60,944 bases of DNA, from contig NZ_JBHOQR010000029.1 of the NCBI RefSeq assembly GCF_042408815.1, forward strand, positions 1 through 60,944. Reading direction: 5' to 3'. Positions 1-8,634 of this stretch are shown here, one piece after another. The translations under genes were made by a program, and so were the position numbers. Under the pieces are notes generated by a model, which was not told the origin of the DNA, ran no database searches, and saw only the letters and a program-made list of their open reading frames with translations. Each line of letters opens with the position of its first letter. Position 1 is the first letter of the stretch. Source of the DNA: Thermoflexus sp042408815. Its GTDB lineage: Bacteria > Chloroflexota > Anaerolineae > Thermoflexales > Thermoflexaceae.

Positions 1-168
1 AACGCTGCAGATGAGCCAATCGTGCTTGCCAACCCGATGCGTAAAGAACAAGCCCAACCCCTCACGATTGGATTTTCCGACCCACCAAACGGGCACGGGA
101 GCAAGATAGATTGGGTGACAACCATCATCGCCGAGTTCTGATGCCCAGATGCTGGTTTTTCGACCCTT
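1..168 (-). pseudogene. C-terminal remnant of a second cas3, in frame after the cas3 stop
   Basis: Reading the minus strand past the cas3 stop (169-171) in the same frame, the codons stay open to the window edge. They encode a peptide with the blocks LAPVPVWWVGK, GLFFTH and HDWLIC. These line up with the C-terminal blocks LTPVPLWWLAH, DWFYLAE and RAWLIC of the intact Cas3 next door. There is no start codon with a ribosome site at its head. I read it as the tail of a diverged, truncated cas3 joined behind the intact one. The alternative is that the upstream TGA is a recent nonsense mutation or error, but the two tails duplicate each other, so a single extended protein is less likely. Confidence 0.6.
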
Positions 169-2586
169 TCACTCCACAATCACACCGGATGTTCCGGCCT
201 CGATATCCTCCTCAAATCCGATCTCCTCGCTATATGGTCGGCGGCAGATCAGCCAGGCGCGGTGGGAGGGGGGACGTTCCGCCAGATAGAACCAGTCCAG
301 CCCATGGCGCTGGCTGTGAGCTAGCCACCAGAGGGGAACCGGGGTGAGGAACTCCAGAGGCGAATCCCCAGGCTCCAGCTGGGTCCACAGATCGTGGGGG
401 ATCACATCGATCGTCGGCTGCTCGATGCGCCGCGGCTGGTAGCGTCGCCCGTGCTCCTCATCGAACCGGATCTCCGCGGGGTCCGGCCCGAAGAGGGTGC
501 ACTCCCTGAACAGCTCCGGCAGCTGGGCCATCCCACCTTCCAGATCGGCATACACACGATTCGCCCATCGATGAAGATCGGCGTAGGAGACCGGCCCCTC
601 GCTCAGAAGCTCCCAGCTACGGGATAGCCGTCCTTCGTCGTAGGGCCACGGATCGTCGACCGGGAAAACAATGAAAAGGCCATGGGGAAGATCGCCTCCC
701 CGGTTCACCCGCCCGCCCCGCTGGGCCAGGGCATCGAGCGGCGCGATCTCCGAGAGGATTCGGTCGGCGCTGATGTCCAGGCTGACCTCAATGACCTGGG
801 TGGCCACCAGGACGAAGGGTTCGCGCGCCGCCTTCGAACGCTTCAGGCGTTCGATCACGCGACGCTCCTTCGCTCGGCGGTGGGCGTAGGCGAACCGACT
901 GTGGAGGCAGAGGCAATCCTCAGGGGGCAGGAAAGCGCGAAGTCGCCGGTAAAGGGTCTGCGCTTTACGCACCGTGTTCACAATGAGGAACTGAACCGCC
1001 CCATTGCGATACCCATCCAGCACCTCCTCGATCCCTTCCTCGTTCGCGATCAGGCGAGCGTTCTCGTTCCGGATCAGCGGTTGCTCTCGCTTCAGGACCT
1101 GGAAGGGGCGGCGAATCATTCCCGCCGTGTCTTCGATCAAGGGGTAATCTTCCAGGCGTCCAGCCCGGATCAAAGGATCCGGGAGGGTGGCGCTCATCAC
1201 CAGATGGGGGATCCCCATTGCCCGCAGCAAGGCCATGGCCTCCCGCAGCTCGGCCTGCATCTGGTCGTCGTAGGCGTGCACCTCGTCGAACACCACAGCG
1301 GCCCCCTGGAGCATCCCCAAGGCGAAATCAGCCTGAGGGAAGCCGTGCACGAACGAATACAGCAGGTGATCCGCGGTGGTGACCACCAGGGGATAGGCCA
1401 GGACCTCGCTCCAGAAATTCGCCTCACGGGCCCATTCCAGCTCGAGGGCTGGATCTGGATCCAGGGGGGCGGGTCCTTCCGGGCCTTGCTGCAATCGGGC
1501 CCGGATCCGTTCCCGATGCTCCAGGCTGGAGCGCCCGTGGTAAAGGCCGACCCGTTCTTCCCCGAACATCCGGGCCAGTCGCTCCCGCATCGCGTTGGAA
1601 GTCACCTGTGTGGGCAGCGTCCAAATCAAGCGGTCCAAGCCGTCAAGCTCCCGGCGCCGCAGGAACCAGAGGAGGGCCGCCTCAGTCTTCCCCCGCCCAC
1701 ATGGTGCCCGCACCATTCCCCACCGGAACAAGGCTTCCCGTAGCTCCTTCTGATAATCGAACCAGTCCTTTCCCGGCGGCAGGGCTTCTCGTAGCCGCTC
1801 CCCGGCATCCGGCGGCCAGTCGGGAAGAAAAGATTCGAGTTCCGTCTCCGGGAGGGGGAAGGGGAGCAGCGGGCCGTTCTCGCCCGGGCGGGCGCGCTCG
1901 GCGAAGGCGCGACTGGCCGCTTTATCCGCCGCCTTCAGATAGGCGAGGAGCGCGACATAGCGGGCGCGGAAGCGCGCCCGCTCTTCCAGCGACATCTCGG
2001 CGACCTGTTGGACGATCCAATCCCGGATCCCCAGCAGTCCTTTGGAGAACTCCCCCAGGGTGCGTCGGGAGAGCTCATCCAGCGGAAGAGCCGGGAATGC
2101 CCCGGTCCATCCCCAGATCGGCGCGGTTTCCTCGTAGAGCTGACGCAGGATCTCCGGAAGTTCGGGAAGAAAGACGAGCCGCTTGTGCGGATCGGGGAGG
2201 TTCTGATAGAGATCCCGGTGCAGCTCGGTATGATGGGCGGCGACCGCGAGGGCTTCCAGGATGGGCCGATTTCCCTCCAGCGCTGGGAAGCGCCTGGCGC
2301 GCCACGCCATGTCCATCAGGGGCAAAGCGGCCAGCGCGTGGGGGAAACTCCAGGCGGCTCGATTGGCTTCCAGTGCTTCCTGGAAAGGGGCGGTGCCTTT
2401 CCCGGCATCGTGAAAGAGAACAACCAGCCCGATGATCTGGCGGAGATGATCCGCATCCAGCCCGTGACGGCGACAGAACCCCGTGAAGCCTGGTCGCCGG
2501 GTGAGCGCTTCCGCGATGGCCAGGCTATCCCGGATATGCCCATAGAGGGTCTGCCATCGCTCGCCATCACGCTTCGCTAACACCAT
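169..2586 (-). CDS. cas3: CRISPR-associated helicase/nuclease Cas3 (type I-B)
   Basis: Cas3 is recruited by Cascade after target recognition, unwinds the DNA and cuts the displaced strand. The protein (805 aa from the ATG at 2586) has an N-terminal HD nuclease domain with H17, the HD pair at 59-60 in LFHDAGKG and HH at 118-119. A superfamily 2 helicase follows: Walker A APCGRGKT near 294-301, DEVH at 434-437, SATLP at 465-469 and QRGGRVNRGG at 622-631. All catalytic motifs look intact. A TTG start at 2658 is also possible; it would sit 20 nt after cas5 but has a poor ribosome site, whereas GGAAG precedes the ATG. It is the last gene of the cas8-cas7-cas5-cas3 cassette. Confidence 0.95.
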   Translation of the reverse strand: MVLAKRDGERWQTLYGHIRDSLAIAEALTRRPGFTGFCRRHGLDADHLRQIIGLVVLFHDAGKGTAPFQEALEANRAAWSFPHALAALPLMDMAWRARRFPALEGNRPILEALAVAAHHTELHRDLYQNLPDPHKRLVFLPELPEILRQLYEETAPIWGWTGAFPALPLDELSRRTLGEFSKGLLGIRDWIVQQVAEMSLEERARFRARYVALLAYLKAADKAASRAFAERARPGENGPLLPFPLPETELESFLPDWPPDAGERLREALPPGKDWFDYQKELREALFRWGMVRAPCGRGKTEAALLWFLRRRELDGLDRLIWTLPTQVTSNAMRERLARMFGEERVGLYHGRSSLEHRERIRARLQQGPEGPAPLDPDPALELEWAREANFWSEVLAYPLVVTTADHLLYSFVHGFPQADFALGMLQGAAVVFDEVHAYDDQMQAELREAMALLRAMGIPHLVMSATLPDPLIRAGRLEDYPLIEDTAGMIRRPFQVLKREQPLIRNENARLIANEEGIEEVLDGYRNGAVQFLIVNTVRKAQTLYRRLRAFLPPEDCLCLHSRFAYAHRRAKERRVIERLKRSKAAREPFVLVATQVIEVSLDISADRILSEIAPLDALAQRGGRVNRGGDLPHGLFIVFPVDDPWPYDEGRLSRSWELLSEGPVSYADLHRWANRVYADLEGGMAQLPELFRECTLFGPDPAEIRFDEEHGRRYQPRRIEQPTIDVIPHDLWTQLEPGDSPLEFLTPVPLWWLAHSQRHGLDWFYLAERPPSHRAWLICRRPYSEEIGFEEDIEAGTSGVIVE

Positions 2587-2678
2587 GCCGCATTCTTCCA
2601 CGGCGGTTGTCCTTCGGCCGGCGATCGTAGCCTCCAGGAACGACCTGTCCGGCGGCAACGGTCGCCGCCCCGTGAGAT

Positions 2679-3374
2679 TCAGGCAGGGAGCAGGAGCACG
2701 CCCTCAGATTCGAAAAAAACCAGAGGCCGAGGTTCGGGGAGCGCGAAAGGGAAACGGCGCGGCAACGCGAGCAGGGGCGGCGGGGCCAGATCGCGCCCGG
2801 TCTGGAAGGCCAAGGGCAGCCGGATCAGCTCGCATCCTTCATAAATCCCGGGGAGCATTCCCCAAACCTCCCGACTCTCCGCCCAGGTTAGCTCCCCCAT
2901 CCAGCGGGGACTCACGATCACCATATCATCGGACCCGCCCAGATACAGCGGACGGGCCGGGCGTCGCAGGGCCTCCCTGAGCTCATGGATGAGCGTCTGG
3001 GATTCCGAGGCCAGATAAACGCGATAGGAGGGCCGGACGAGGAAGGATTTGCGCACCGGTGAAGAGGGGAAATCCACTGGGCGTTTCCCTTCCTCTTTCC
3101 GGCTTTCCCCGACCAGTTTGAGGAGCTTCGCCAGCTCCCGCTGGGGTCGCCCGGGGGGCTCCAGGGGCCGGAGGTTAAACCGCAGCGCCTCTTGCAGGCG
3201 CTGTCGTTCTGCTTCATAGCGGGCGTAGTGAATCCCCAGGGCGTTGAGCAGCATGCCGAGGATTGTGGTGAAAGGCGGCACCGGGTAGGTAAGGACCACG
3301 CTGGTCGCCGCCACCTGACGGAAGCAGGCGAAATACGGGCTTTCCAGGTCTACCGTCAGCCCATATTTTGTCAT
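2679..3374 (-). CDS. cas5: Cas5 family Cascade subunit (type I-B)
   Basis: Cas5 caps the 5' handle of the crRNA in the type I Cascade. The 231-aa protein starts at the ATG 4 nt after the cas7 stop, with GGGGGTG upstream. The longer open frame reaching back over cas7 is a shadow. Family hallmarks are the N-terminal RAMP strand, the block YPVPPFTTILGML near residues 30-42, and RPLYLGGSDDMV in the second half. Its place between cas7 and cas3 is the usual order for the Cst (Tneap) variant of type I-B. Processing of crRNA is not expected here, as a separate cas6 is present at 16.7-17.5 kb. Confidence 0.9.
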   Translation of the reverse strand: MTKYGLTVDLESPYFACFRQVAATSVVLTYPVPPFTTILGMLLNALGIHYARYEAERQRLQEALRFNLRPLEPPGRPQRELAKLLKLVGESRKEEGKRPVDFPSSPVRKSFLVRPSYRVYLASESQTLIHELREALRRPARPLYLGGSDDMVIVSPRWMGELTWAESREVWGMLPGIYEGCELIRLPLAFQTGRDLAPPPLLALPRRFPFALPEPRPLVFFESEGVLLLPA

Positions 3375-3378
3375 AGGC

Positions 3379-4356
3379 TCACACCCCCAAGGTGGCTTTC
3401 GCCCGGGCGATCGCCTCCCGCGGTGTGACGACCTCGATCCCATGCCGGCCCATGATCTCCCGGACCACCTCCCCATTGGCGATGACGCCCTCCAACATCC
3501 CAGCGAACATCGCCGGCCGCCCATCTACCGTCGCCACATCCTCCTGCAGTTCCCGAAGCACCTGATCGAGCCGGGCCACATCCAGAGTGGCAGCCCCATC
3601 CCACCGGAGCTCCAGGGCCTTCTGAAGGCGATGGGAGTAGTTGGCTTGGAGCGTGACAAGCAGGAGGTCGGGGGTGAAGTCTGTGAGCAGCCGGGCCTGT
3701 TTGGAGTAATCGCTGAAATCTTGCACGGCATCCAGAAGCAGCCGGATGCGTCGCCGGCGCTCTGCCTCATCGACGTAATCCTTCAAGGTCACCCCCCTCA
3801 CCGTCTGGGCTTTCTTCCCACGGCCCTTCTCGATCTCCATCAGCTCCTCCTCGCGACCCACCCGGCGTAGATCCACCGCCAGGCCCACCTTGTAAAGGTT
3901 AACGGCTATCTCCACGTTCACGATATCCCCGCGGATAGTCCCGGCCTCCTCCTGAACCGCGCCCCGGTGGCGGCGGGTGAGGAAGTCCACGGTCATGGTC
4001 TCCTCCAGGGGGATCAGGCCCATGGCCGGGGAGACCTTAACCGGTGAAACCCGGACGACGGCGCCCACTTCAGGTAAGGTGGTCATGAAACCGAAGAGGT
4101 CGCAGAGCACGCACTCGGCGATCCGCCCGCAGGTTTCCCCTTGTTCATCGGCCACACATGCCTCCTCCGGGCGCACCTCCCGGCGGATGGCCTCCTTTAA
4201 ATAGAATCGCATAGCCTGGCCGCTGACGTAAGGATACTCGCGCCCGGCCCAGCGGTATTTCTTCAGATCCACCAGGTTGCTTCCCCCCTCACCCGCGTTC
4301 AGGTTGGTCAGCCCGGTGCGGGAAAGCCATACCATGGAGATCGCTTTCACCTCCAT
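3379..4356 (-). CDS. cas7: Cas7 backbone subunit, Cst2/DevR type (type I-B)
   Basis: Cas7 polymerises along the crRNA spacer to form the Cascade backbone. The 325-aa protein opens with the conserved strand VKAISMVWLSRTGLTNLNAG and continues with a segment on formation of the crRNA groove (EYPYVSGQAMRFYLKEAI). This is the pattern of the Cst2/DevR family. A short CxxxxC-CxLC cluster (CGRIAECVLCDLFGF) lies near residues 75-90 and may bind metal. A ribosome site GGAGGAG lies upstream of the ATG. It follows cas8 after a gap of about 106 nt, in which I see nothing else. Confidence 0.9.
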   Translation of the reverse strand: MEVKAISMVWLSRTGLTNLNAGEGGSNLVDLKKYRWAGREYPYVSGQAMRFYLKEAIRREVRPEEACVADEQGETCGRIAECVLCDLFGFMTTLPEVGAVVRVSPVKVSPAMGLIPLEETMTVDFLTRRHRGAVQEEAGTIRGDIVNVEIAVNLYKVGLAVDLRRVGREEELMEIEKGRGKKAQTVRGVTLKDYVDEAERRRRIRLLLDAVQDFSDYSKQARLLTDFTPDLLLVTLQANYSHRLQKALELRWDGAATLDVARLDQVLRELQEDVATVDGRPAMFAGMLEGVIANGEVVREIMGRHGIEVVTPREAIARAKATLGV

Positions 4357-4462
4357 CGCGCTCCTCCTCTCTGGTTGAGGTTTGCATCCCAGCTTACGGG
4401 TTGCCTCTGAGGGGATGGGAATGTCAGAGCCCGGCGCCCCATGCCCCTGGGCATCTCGGTCA

Positions 4463-6043
4463 TCATCGGGCGGCTGCCTCAGCGGTCTGGCCCCTGACCA
4501 TCCCGGCGTATTCCAGACCGGCGTAGATAAAGAGCGTGTGCTTCATGTCGGCGAACCGGCGGGCGTCATCTCCCGTGGCGTGGATCAGGGCGGTGAGCCG
4601 GTCGAGGGCCTCCAGGGAGAGATACTGATCCCGCATTTCCTGAGCCTCCATTCCCACCAGACGGTGCACCACATCGCTCAACACTCCCAGCAGGTCGGAG
4701 AGGGTACGAGCCCGTTCCAGCTCGTAGAGGATCGTGGCCCGGCGTTGAGTGCCGGCGATCCGGCCGATCGTTCGCCCTGCTCGCCGCACCAGCTCCAGCT
4801 CCTGCTCGTTCATGGTCCCTCGCTCCTCTAGCCAGATTTGAATCCATCGGTAAAGCCCCTGAGCCGCTTTGCCATAGAAGGCCAGCGTCTGACGCCGTCG
4901 AATGCCGAAGCCCGCGGCGAAGCGCCCGTAGTCATTCTGCAGGAAGGCCGCCGCTCGCTCCTCCCGCCAGGCGGCGGTATCCGCCGGGTCGGCGGGCCGT
5001 CCCTCCAAGGTCAGCCACATCCCGGTGAGGACGTCCTGATACGGGAGGATATCTGCCTCGATCATCGAGCGCATGACGCGCAGGATCATATCCTCCATGA
5101 ACCAGTCGGTCGCCGTGATGTCCTTCATCCGGCCCTGAGGGATGCGGATGAGGATCCAGCCATCCGGGATTGCCTGGCGCAGGGCGATCGAATCAAAGAG
5201 GCTTTCCCCGCCACCCTGCTGGATCTCCGCCAGCACGCGGCGCAAGGCCACCTCATAGAAAGCCAGAAGCATGGTGAACGCCTGCGGGGGCCACTCCTTC
5301 TGTTCCCGGTTGCCCCAGTGGACCACCACCTGGACGTTGCTGCGGCGTTCGGTGGGTTTCAGGGCGTGACGATAGCGTTGCTTCTGTTTGTGCAGACGGT
5401 GCAGGTCAGGGGGCTGGGGCCACGGGAGGACCAAGAGCGCCGTCCCCTGGGGACCGTCGATATCGCACCGGTAGAGCAGGGCCGTGTCAGACCAGGTCAG
5501 CATACCCAGGAAGGCACAGACGGAACAGATCGGTCCGTATTCGCTCAGGCCACGGAACCCGGCTTCTGTCCACACCACCTGCCCGCTGAGGGCTTTCGTT
5601 TTGGTTACAAACGGATAAAGGGAGAGCGTGCGCTTCTCCGTGGCCAGCGCACCGCAGAACGGGCAAGTGAAGCGGGATCGGCGATTGGAGGGTTGCGAGA
5701 TCTCTGCCAGGAGCTCCTGAACGAACGCCTCAATCGCCTCCTTCCCCCGATAAAGTTCGGGAGGCTGCTGATTGAAGCCGACGAACGGTTTCAAAACCAT
5801 GCGTCCGGGCTTCGGGTTGTAATAAGCGTTTTTGACCTGTAGTGCGATTTGATCGCTTAGGAGGCGAGCGAAGCGTTGGGGCTGCCGGATCTCCAGGCGC
5901 AGCCCGTCCGGCTCCAGGTGGACACTCAGGACCGCCGGGTGCTGGCGGGCGATGGCCTCCGCTATTCCAGCCAGAACCTCCAGGCCGTTGTCCAACCAGG
6001 GATCGTGGCGAATCGAGAGACTCCAGGTCACGGATGCCGACAT
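4463..6043 (-). CDS. cas8b1: Cas8b/Cst1-type large subunit (type I-B)
   Basis: This is the large Cascade subunit, expected to recognise the PAM. The 526-aa protein carries the two CxxC pairs that define the Cst1 (CXXC-CXXC) family: CPFCG near residue 145 and CSVC near 195. The region between and after them is rich in basic and aromatic residues. The start ATG has the ribosome site AAAGGAG. It is the first gene of the I-B cassette and is separated from the CARF genes upstream by 170 bp holding several inverted repeats, so the I-B cassette probably has its own promoter. Assignment is based on the motif layout and position; sequence divergence of Cas8 proteins limits certainty about the exact subtype. 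Confidence 0.85.
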   Translation of the reverse strand: MSASVTWSLSIRHDPWLDNGLEVLAGIAEAIARQHPAVLSVHLEPDGLRLEIRQPQRFARLLSDQIALQVKNAYYNPKPGRMVLKPFVGFNQQPPELYRGKEAIEAFVQELLAEISQPSNRRSRFTCPFCGALATEKRTLSLYPFVTKTKALSGQVVWTEAGFRGLSEYGPICSVCAFLGMLTWSDTALLYRCDIDGPQGTALLVLPWPQPPDLHRLHKQKQRYRHALKPTERRSNVQVVVHWGNREQKEWPPQAFTMLLAFYEVALRRVLAEIQQGGGESLFDSIALRQAIPDGWILIRIPQGRMKDITATDWFMEDMILRVMRSMIEADILPYQDVLTGMWLTLEGRPADPADTAAWREERAAAFLQNDYGRFAAGFGIRRRQTLAFYGKAAQGLYRWIQIWLEERGTMNEQELELVRRAGRTIGRIAGTQRRATILYELERARTLSDLLGVLSDVVHRLVGMEAQEMRDQYLSLEALDRLTALIHATGDDARRFADMKHTLFIYAGLEYAGMVRGQTAEAAAR

Positions 6044-6092
6044 GGCGCTCCTTTGCGGATGGATTCCGCATCGTTCTGGTCAGGGCCAATCC

Positions 6093-6175
6093 GGATCCTG
6101 CATCCGGGATCCCAATCGGGGTTGCTCCGGATGCCATCCGGAGCAGGTCTGGATCCCCTCCGGTTCAAACCGGAG
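6093..6175. repeat. Cluster of inverted repeats between the CARF operon and the I-B cassette
   Basis: Two perfect stem-loops stand side by side: GCTCCGGAT / ATCCGGAGC (6124-6132 and 6136-6144, 3-nt loop) and CTCCGGTT / AACCGGAG (6158-6165 and 6168-6175, 2-nt loop). A third, looser palindrome around GGATCC lies at 6093-6112. The cluster sits after the stop of the CARF-wHTH gene and before cas8. It may terminate the upstream unit or serve as an operator for the I-B cassette; no T-tract of note follows. Confidence 0.5.
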
Positions 6176-6214
6176 AGACGCCCCAGCGTAGCGCCGGTTT
6201 CTGGCTCTTCCATG

Positions 6215-7183
6215 CTAGAAATGAATGATCTCCTGCTTAATCCAATCTTCCTCCTCACACAGCTGCTCGATGGTCCGCCCCCGGTTTCGCGCTTCCTCCA
6301 GGGTTTGCAGGTAAGGCTGGATCAGCTCCCACTGAGGGCCGATGGCGTAGCCCTGCGCCGTCTCCTGGATGAACCGCCCCTTCCAGAGGGGTGTTAGGTG
6401 CTCCCGCCGCAGGGTTTCGGCCGAGTCCAGGCCCCGGCTCAGATCCCAGTATTCGTTTCGAAGGTGGGCGTAAAGGTCTTCGAGGGGAAGCGGGCCGTGT
6501 TGGGTCAGGATCTGGAGGATGGCCCGGCGGAGCCGCCCCAGGCCCAGCGGCATGATGGGCAGCTCCACCCAGTAGCCGTCCTCGGCGGTGAAACGGACAC
6601 ACTTCTCCGCCTGCTCGTCGGCCGCCTGGACATAATAGAGGCGGGTGACGTCCCCCGAGAGGACCGCTGTGAGCTCCAGGGCGAAGTTCATCACATTGTT
6701 GCCGCCGGTCAGGTTGATCCACATCTCCTTCCCCTGGCCGCCGACCCCGGCCAGGGCGGCCACCACCCGGGCCACACGCCCATAGGTCGTGCGGATATCC
6801 CGGCGGTCCACCTCGCACCAGAACACCGTTCCCTCTGGGCGTCCGCCGCCAATGGCCGGCCATTCCCGGCGCAGAAGGTTTCGCAGCACCGCTTTCATGG
6901 GGCTACCCCGCTGGAGCGGGGCCGTAGAGACCCGGCCGGGCGGGTTGTCCACGTAGTCGAAGGAGGGAAGGGTGCCGTCCAGGATCTCACGGGTGGTGAA
7001 GAGGACGATGGCCTGGATATCGCCGGCTCGTTCGTCAGCCGCCGGATGGCGGGCCCCCCCAGAGCGGGTGAAGAACGCCTGATCCTCGGGGCCCCATCGC
7101 TGATATCGGCGGGCCAGGTAAGTGATAGGCCCGATCACCGTGCCCGGAGAACGTCCCAGGCCCATCAGGTGGTAGACCCCCAT
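6215..7183 (-). CDS. CARF-like sensor with C-terminal winged helix (CRISPR-linked regulator)
   Basis: The 322-aa protein starts with a nucleotide-loop-like GLGRSPG and has NLTGGNNVMNFAL near residues 160-172. That is the (S/T)GG...M signature of the CARF fold, which binds cyclic oligoadenylates. The last third (about 205-290) reads as a winged helix: RRAILQILTQHGPLPLEDLYAHL, a recognition-helix region and a basic wing (WKGRFIQETAQGYAIG). No HEPN RxxxxH or PD-ExK motif is visible. I therefore infer a cOA-responsive transcription factor, similar in plan to Csa3 but with a different sequence. It follows the 57-aa ORF after 3 nt and precedes the inverted repeats upstream of cas8b, a natural candidate target. 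Confidence 0.65.
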   Translation of the reverse strand: MGVYHLMGLGRSPGTVIGPITYLARRYQRWGPEDQAFFTRSGGARHPAADERAGDIQAIVLFTTREILDGTLPSFDYVDNPPGRVSTAPLQRGSPMKAVLRNLLRREWPAIGGGRPEGTVFWCEVDRRDIRTTYGRVARVVAALAGVGGQGKEMWINLTGGNNVMNFALELTAVLSGDVTRLYYVQAADEQAEKCVRFTAEDGYWVELPIMPLGLGRLRRAILQILTQHGPLPLEDLYAHLRNEYWDLSRGLDSAETLRREHLTPLWKGRFIQETAQGYAIGPQWELIQPYLQTLEEARNRGRTIEQLCEEEDWIKQEIIHF

Positions 7184-7186
7184 CGC

Positions 7187-7360
7187 CTATCCCTCCCGGC
7201 AACGGATGTAGCGCTCCATCTCCAGCTGGCCCAGGGTGGTGGCGGTGGTAACGAGCCGGAGGCGGAGCAGGATATCGGTGTGCAATCGGACCCCTGCGAT
7301 TAGTGTATTCAGCGGCTGAGCCCGAACGTCCGGTTCCTCCTTGCGCCACTGTTCTCCCAT
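7187..7360 (-). CDS. 57-aa micro-protein between two CARF genes
   Basis: This ORF starts with an ATG that overlaps the stop of the upstream CARF gene (TGATG) and ends with TAG three bases before the ATG of the next CARF gene. The spacing on both sides is that of a translationally coupled operon gene, and the stretch is otherwise unexplained. The peptide opens MGEQWRKEEP. It has a central segment likely to be an amphipathic helix (LNTLIAGVRLHTDILLRLRL) and a Thr-rich turn, and ends MERYIRCREG. No known family recognised. It could be a small antitoxin-like or regulatory partner of either CARF protein. Existence is supported by the overlaps only. Confidence 0.6.
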   Translation of the reverse strand: MGEQWRKEEPDVRAQPLNTLIAGVRLHTDILLRLRLVTTATTLGQLEMERYIRCREG

Positions 7361-8358
7361 CAGCGCAATTCCTTATCGATCCAACGCTCGACTTCCTGGC
7401 GGGCGCGCTCCAGCTGTCCCTCAGTTTGCGCGGTGGTCGTCAGCCGAAAGCCGATTCCCCGAACCCGCCGACCGGGAAGGAACACAACCAGCGCATTGGG
7501 AGGTTCTGCCTTGACCTTGGGCTGACCCTCTCGCCAGCCGATATCCTCAATGCGCTCGACGAACAGAAAACGGTTCGCTAGACGGTCTGCCAACTTCTTG
7601 GTTTCCCCGGCTTCCTTCGGCTCCTTGCGTGTTAAGCTGATCTCGCATTCGTTGGTGCGGGGTTCGGGCAAAGCCTCCACGCTTTCCAGTACCTGTAAGA
7701 CCATCTTTCCCTGGTGGGTCAGGGTGCCAGCAGTAAGCAGGCCGTTTTGCTCAAGAAGCTCCTTGATCTCAGAACGCACCGATCGGCCCTTCAGCCCGGC
7801 GATGATGTCCCCCAACAGTGGAAAAAGCCCGATAAAGGGCAAATGCACCAGCTTGATCTGGTCGACAGGCGGATGGAGCACACGATTCTGCTTCTCTCGG
7901 CTCATGTTTAGAAGTTTACCGATATGACCTGCCTCTTCCAGCTCCCGGTCTTTGACAAGCACGTGGAAGAGGCGCTGAGCACCATAGAACTGCACGGCCA
8001 GCGCCAAAAGGGCCGACATCGCCTTGCGTCCGCCAGCGATGCAGGCATAGATTTCCCATCCCTTCTTGCGATAGCTTCGCAGGACCTCACAGGCTTGGTT
8101 CATAAACTCCAACGCAGCCGCGTCGGAGTCCACATCGTAGAAGGTTTCCAAGATGCGGGCATCGTAAAGCGTTGTCTTGCCTCCGTAATACTCCGGCAGA
8201 TGCTCACATAAGAGGTTCAGCGCATTCCGGGCCTCAGTTTCGCTCGTGGTCAAAGCCACCACAAAATCAATAGCAACACCGTCCGCTTGCAGGCGGTCAA
8301 TGGCTTCGGTGATGATGGCCGGACTTTCGCCCAGCGTGGCGATGAGGACCTTCTTCAT
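7360..8358 (-). CDS. CARF-domain protein of the NE0113/Csx14-like group
   Basis: The 332-aa protein begins MKKVLIATLGESPAIITEAI and has CIAGGRKAMSALLALAVQFYG near residues 108-128 followed by FHVLVKD. This is the classic pattern of CRISPR-associated Rossmann proteins of the NE0113/Csm6-like type, several of which are ring nucleases that degrade cyclic oligoadenylate. About 130 C-terminal residues form a basic extension (EIKELLEQNGLLTAGTLTHQ looks like a helix-turn-helix; the rest is unassigned). I find no HEPN R-x4-6-H motif, so an RNase role is not supported. It overlaps the PIN-fragment gene by 4 nt upstream and the 57-aa ORF downstream. Confidence 0.75.
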   Translation of the reverse strand: MKKVLIATLGESPAIITEAIDRLQADGVAIDFVVALTTSETEARNALNLLCEHLPEYYGGKTTLYDARILETFYDVDSDAAALEFMNQACEVLRSYRKKGWEIYACIAGGRKAMSALLALAVQFYGAQRLFHVLVKDRELEEAGHIGKLLNMSREKQNRVLHPPVDQIKLVHLPFIGLFPLLGDIIAGLKGRSVRSEIKELLEQNGLLTAGTLTHQGKMVLQVLESVEALPEPRTNECEISLTRKEPKEAGETKKLADRLANRFLFVERIEDIGWREGQPKVKAEPPNALVVFLPGRRVRGIGFRLTTTAQTEGQLERARQEVERWIDKELR

Positions 8359-8630
8359 GAACGTCCCTCCGCTTCGCCAACCCCGTAGTCAGGCTTCAAA
8401 ACTTTCAATTCGGCAATCCATTCGAAATGTCTAGTGTTGAACGTCACGACGGGCGTACCTCTCACCAGAGCTGTCGCAGCGATCAACATATCGCATATCA
8501 ATGCCTCCGCCCCGCGTCTATTCTGAAACGGGGTATACTTTAGGCACCAGTCTCTCAGCAGCTTGCGGGCTTTTCGCACAATCAAAGCATTTATGCGAAG
8601 AATTTCATGTATTTTTCTTTCCCGTTTCAT
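8355..8630 (-). CDS. C-terminal half of a PIN domain (truncated toxin-like protein)
   Basis: The 91-aa product contains AEALICDMLIAATALVRGTPVVTFNTRHFEWI, the second half of a VapC-type PIN nuclease: the D.LIAATAL block and the TFNTRHF block. The N-terminal strand with the first catalytic Asp (typically LLDTN) is missing; the first 40 residues are a basic helix instead (MKRERKIHEIL...). The ATG follows the stop of the 102-aa gene by 4 nt and the end overlaps the CARF gene by 4 nt, so the reading frame is kept inside the operon. It may be a decayed toxin, or a shortened protein kept for another role. Nuclease activity is doubtful without the first acidic residue. Confidence 0.6.
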   Translation of the reverse strand: MKRERKIHEILRINALIVRKARKLLRDWCLKYTPFQNRRGAEALICDMLIAATALVRGTPVVTFNTRHFEWIAELKVLKPDYGVGEAEGRS

Positions 8631-8634
8631 GGTC

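Noticed and set aside
682..1743. 353-codon plus-strand frame opposite cas3
   Set aside because: It is fully antisense to the cas3 helicase motifs, without family similarity.
7360..8358. Csm6-type RNase activity of the NE0113-like CARF protein
   Set aside because: No HEPN R-x4-6-H motif in the C-terminal part, so only sensor or ring-nuclease roles are supported.
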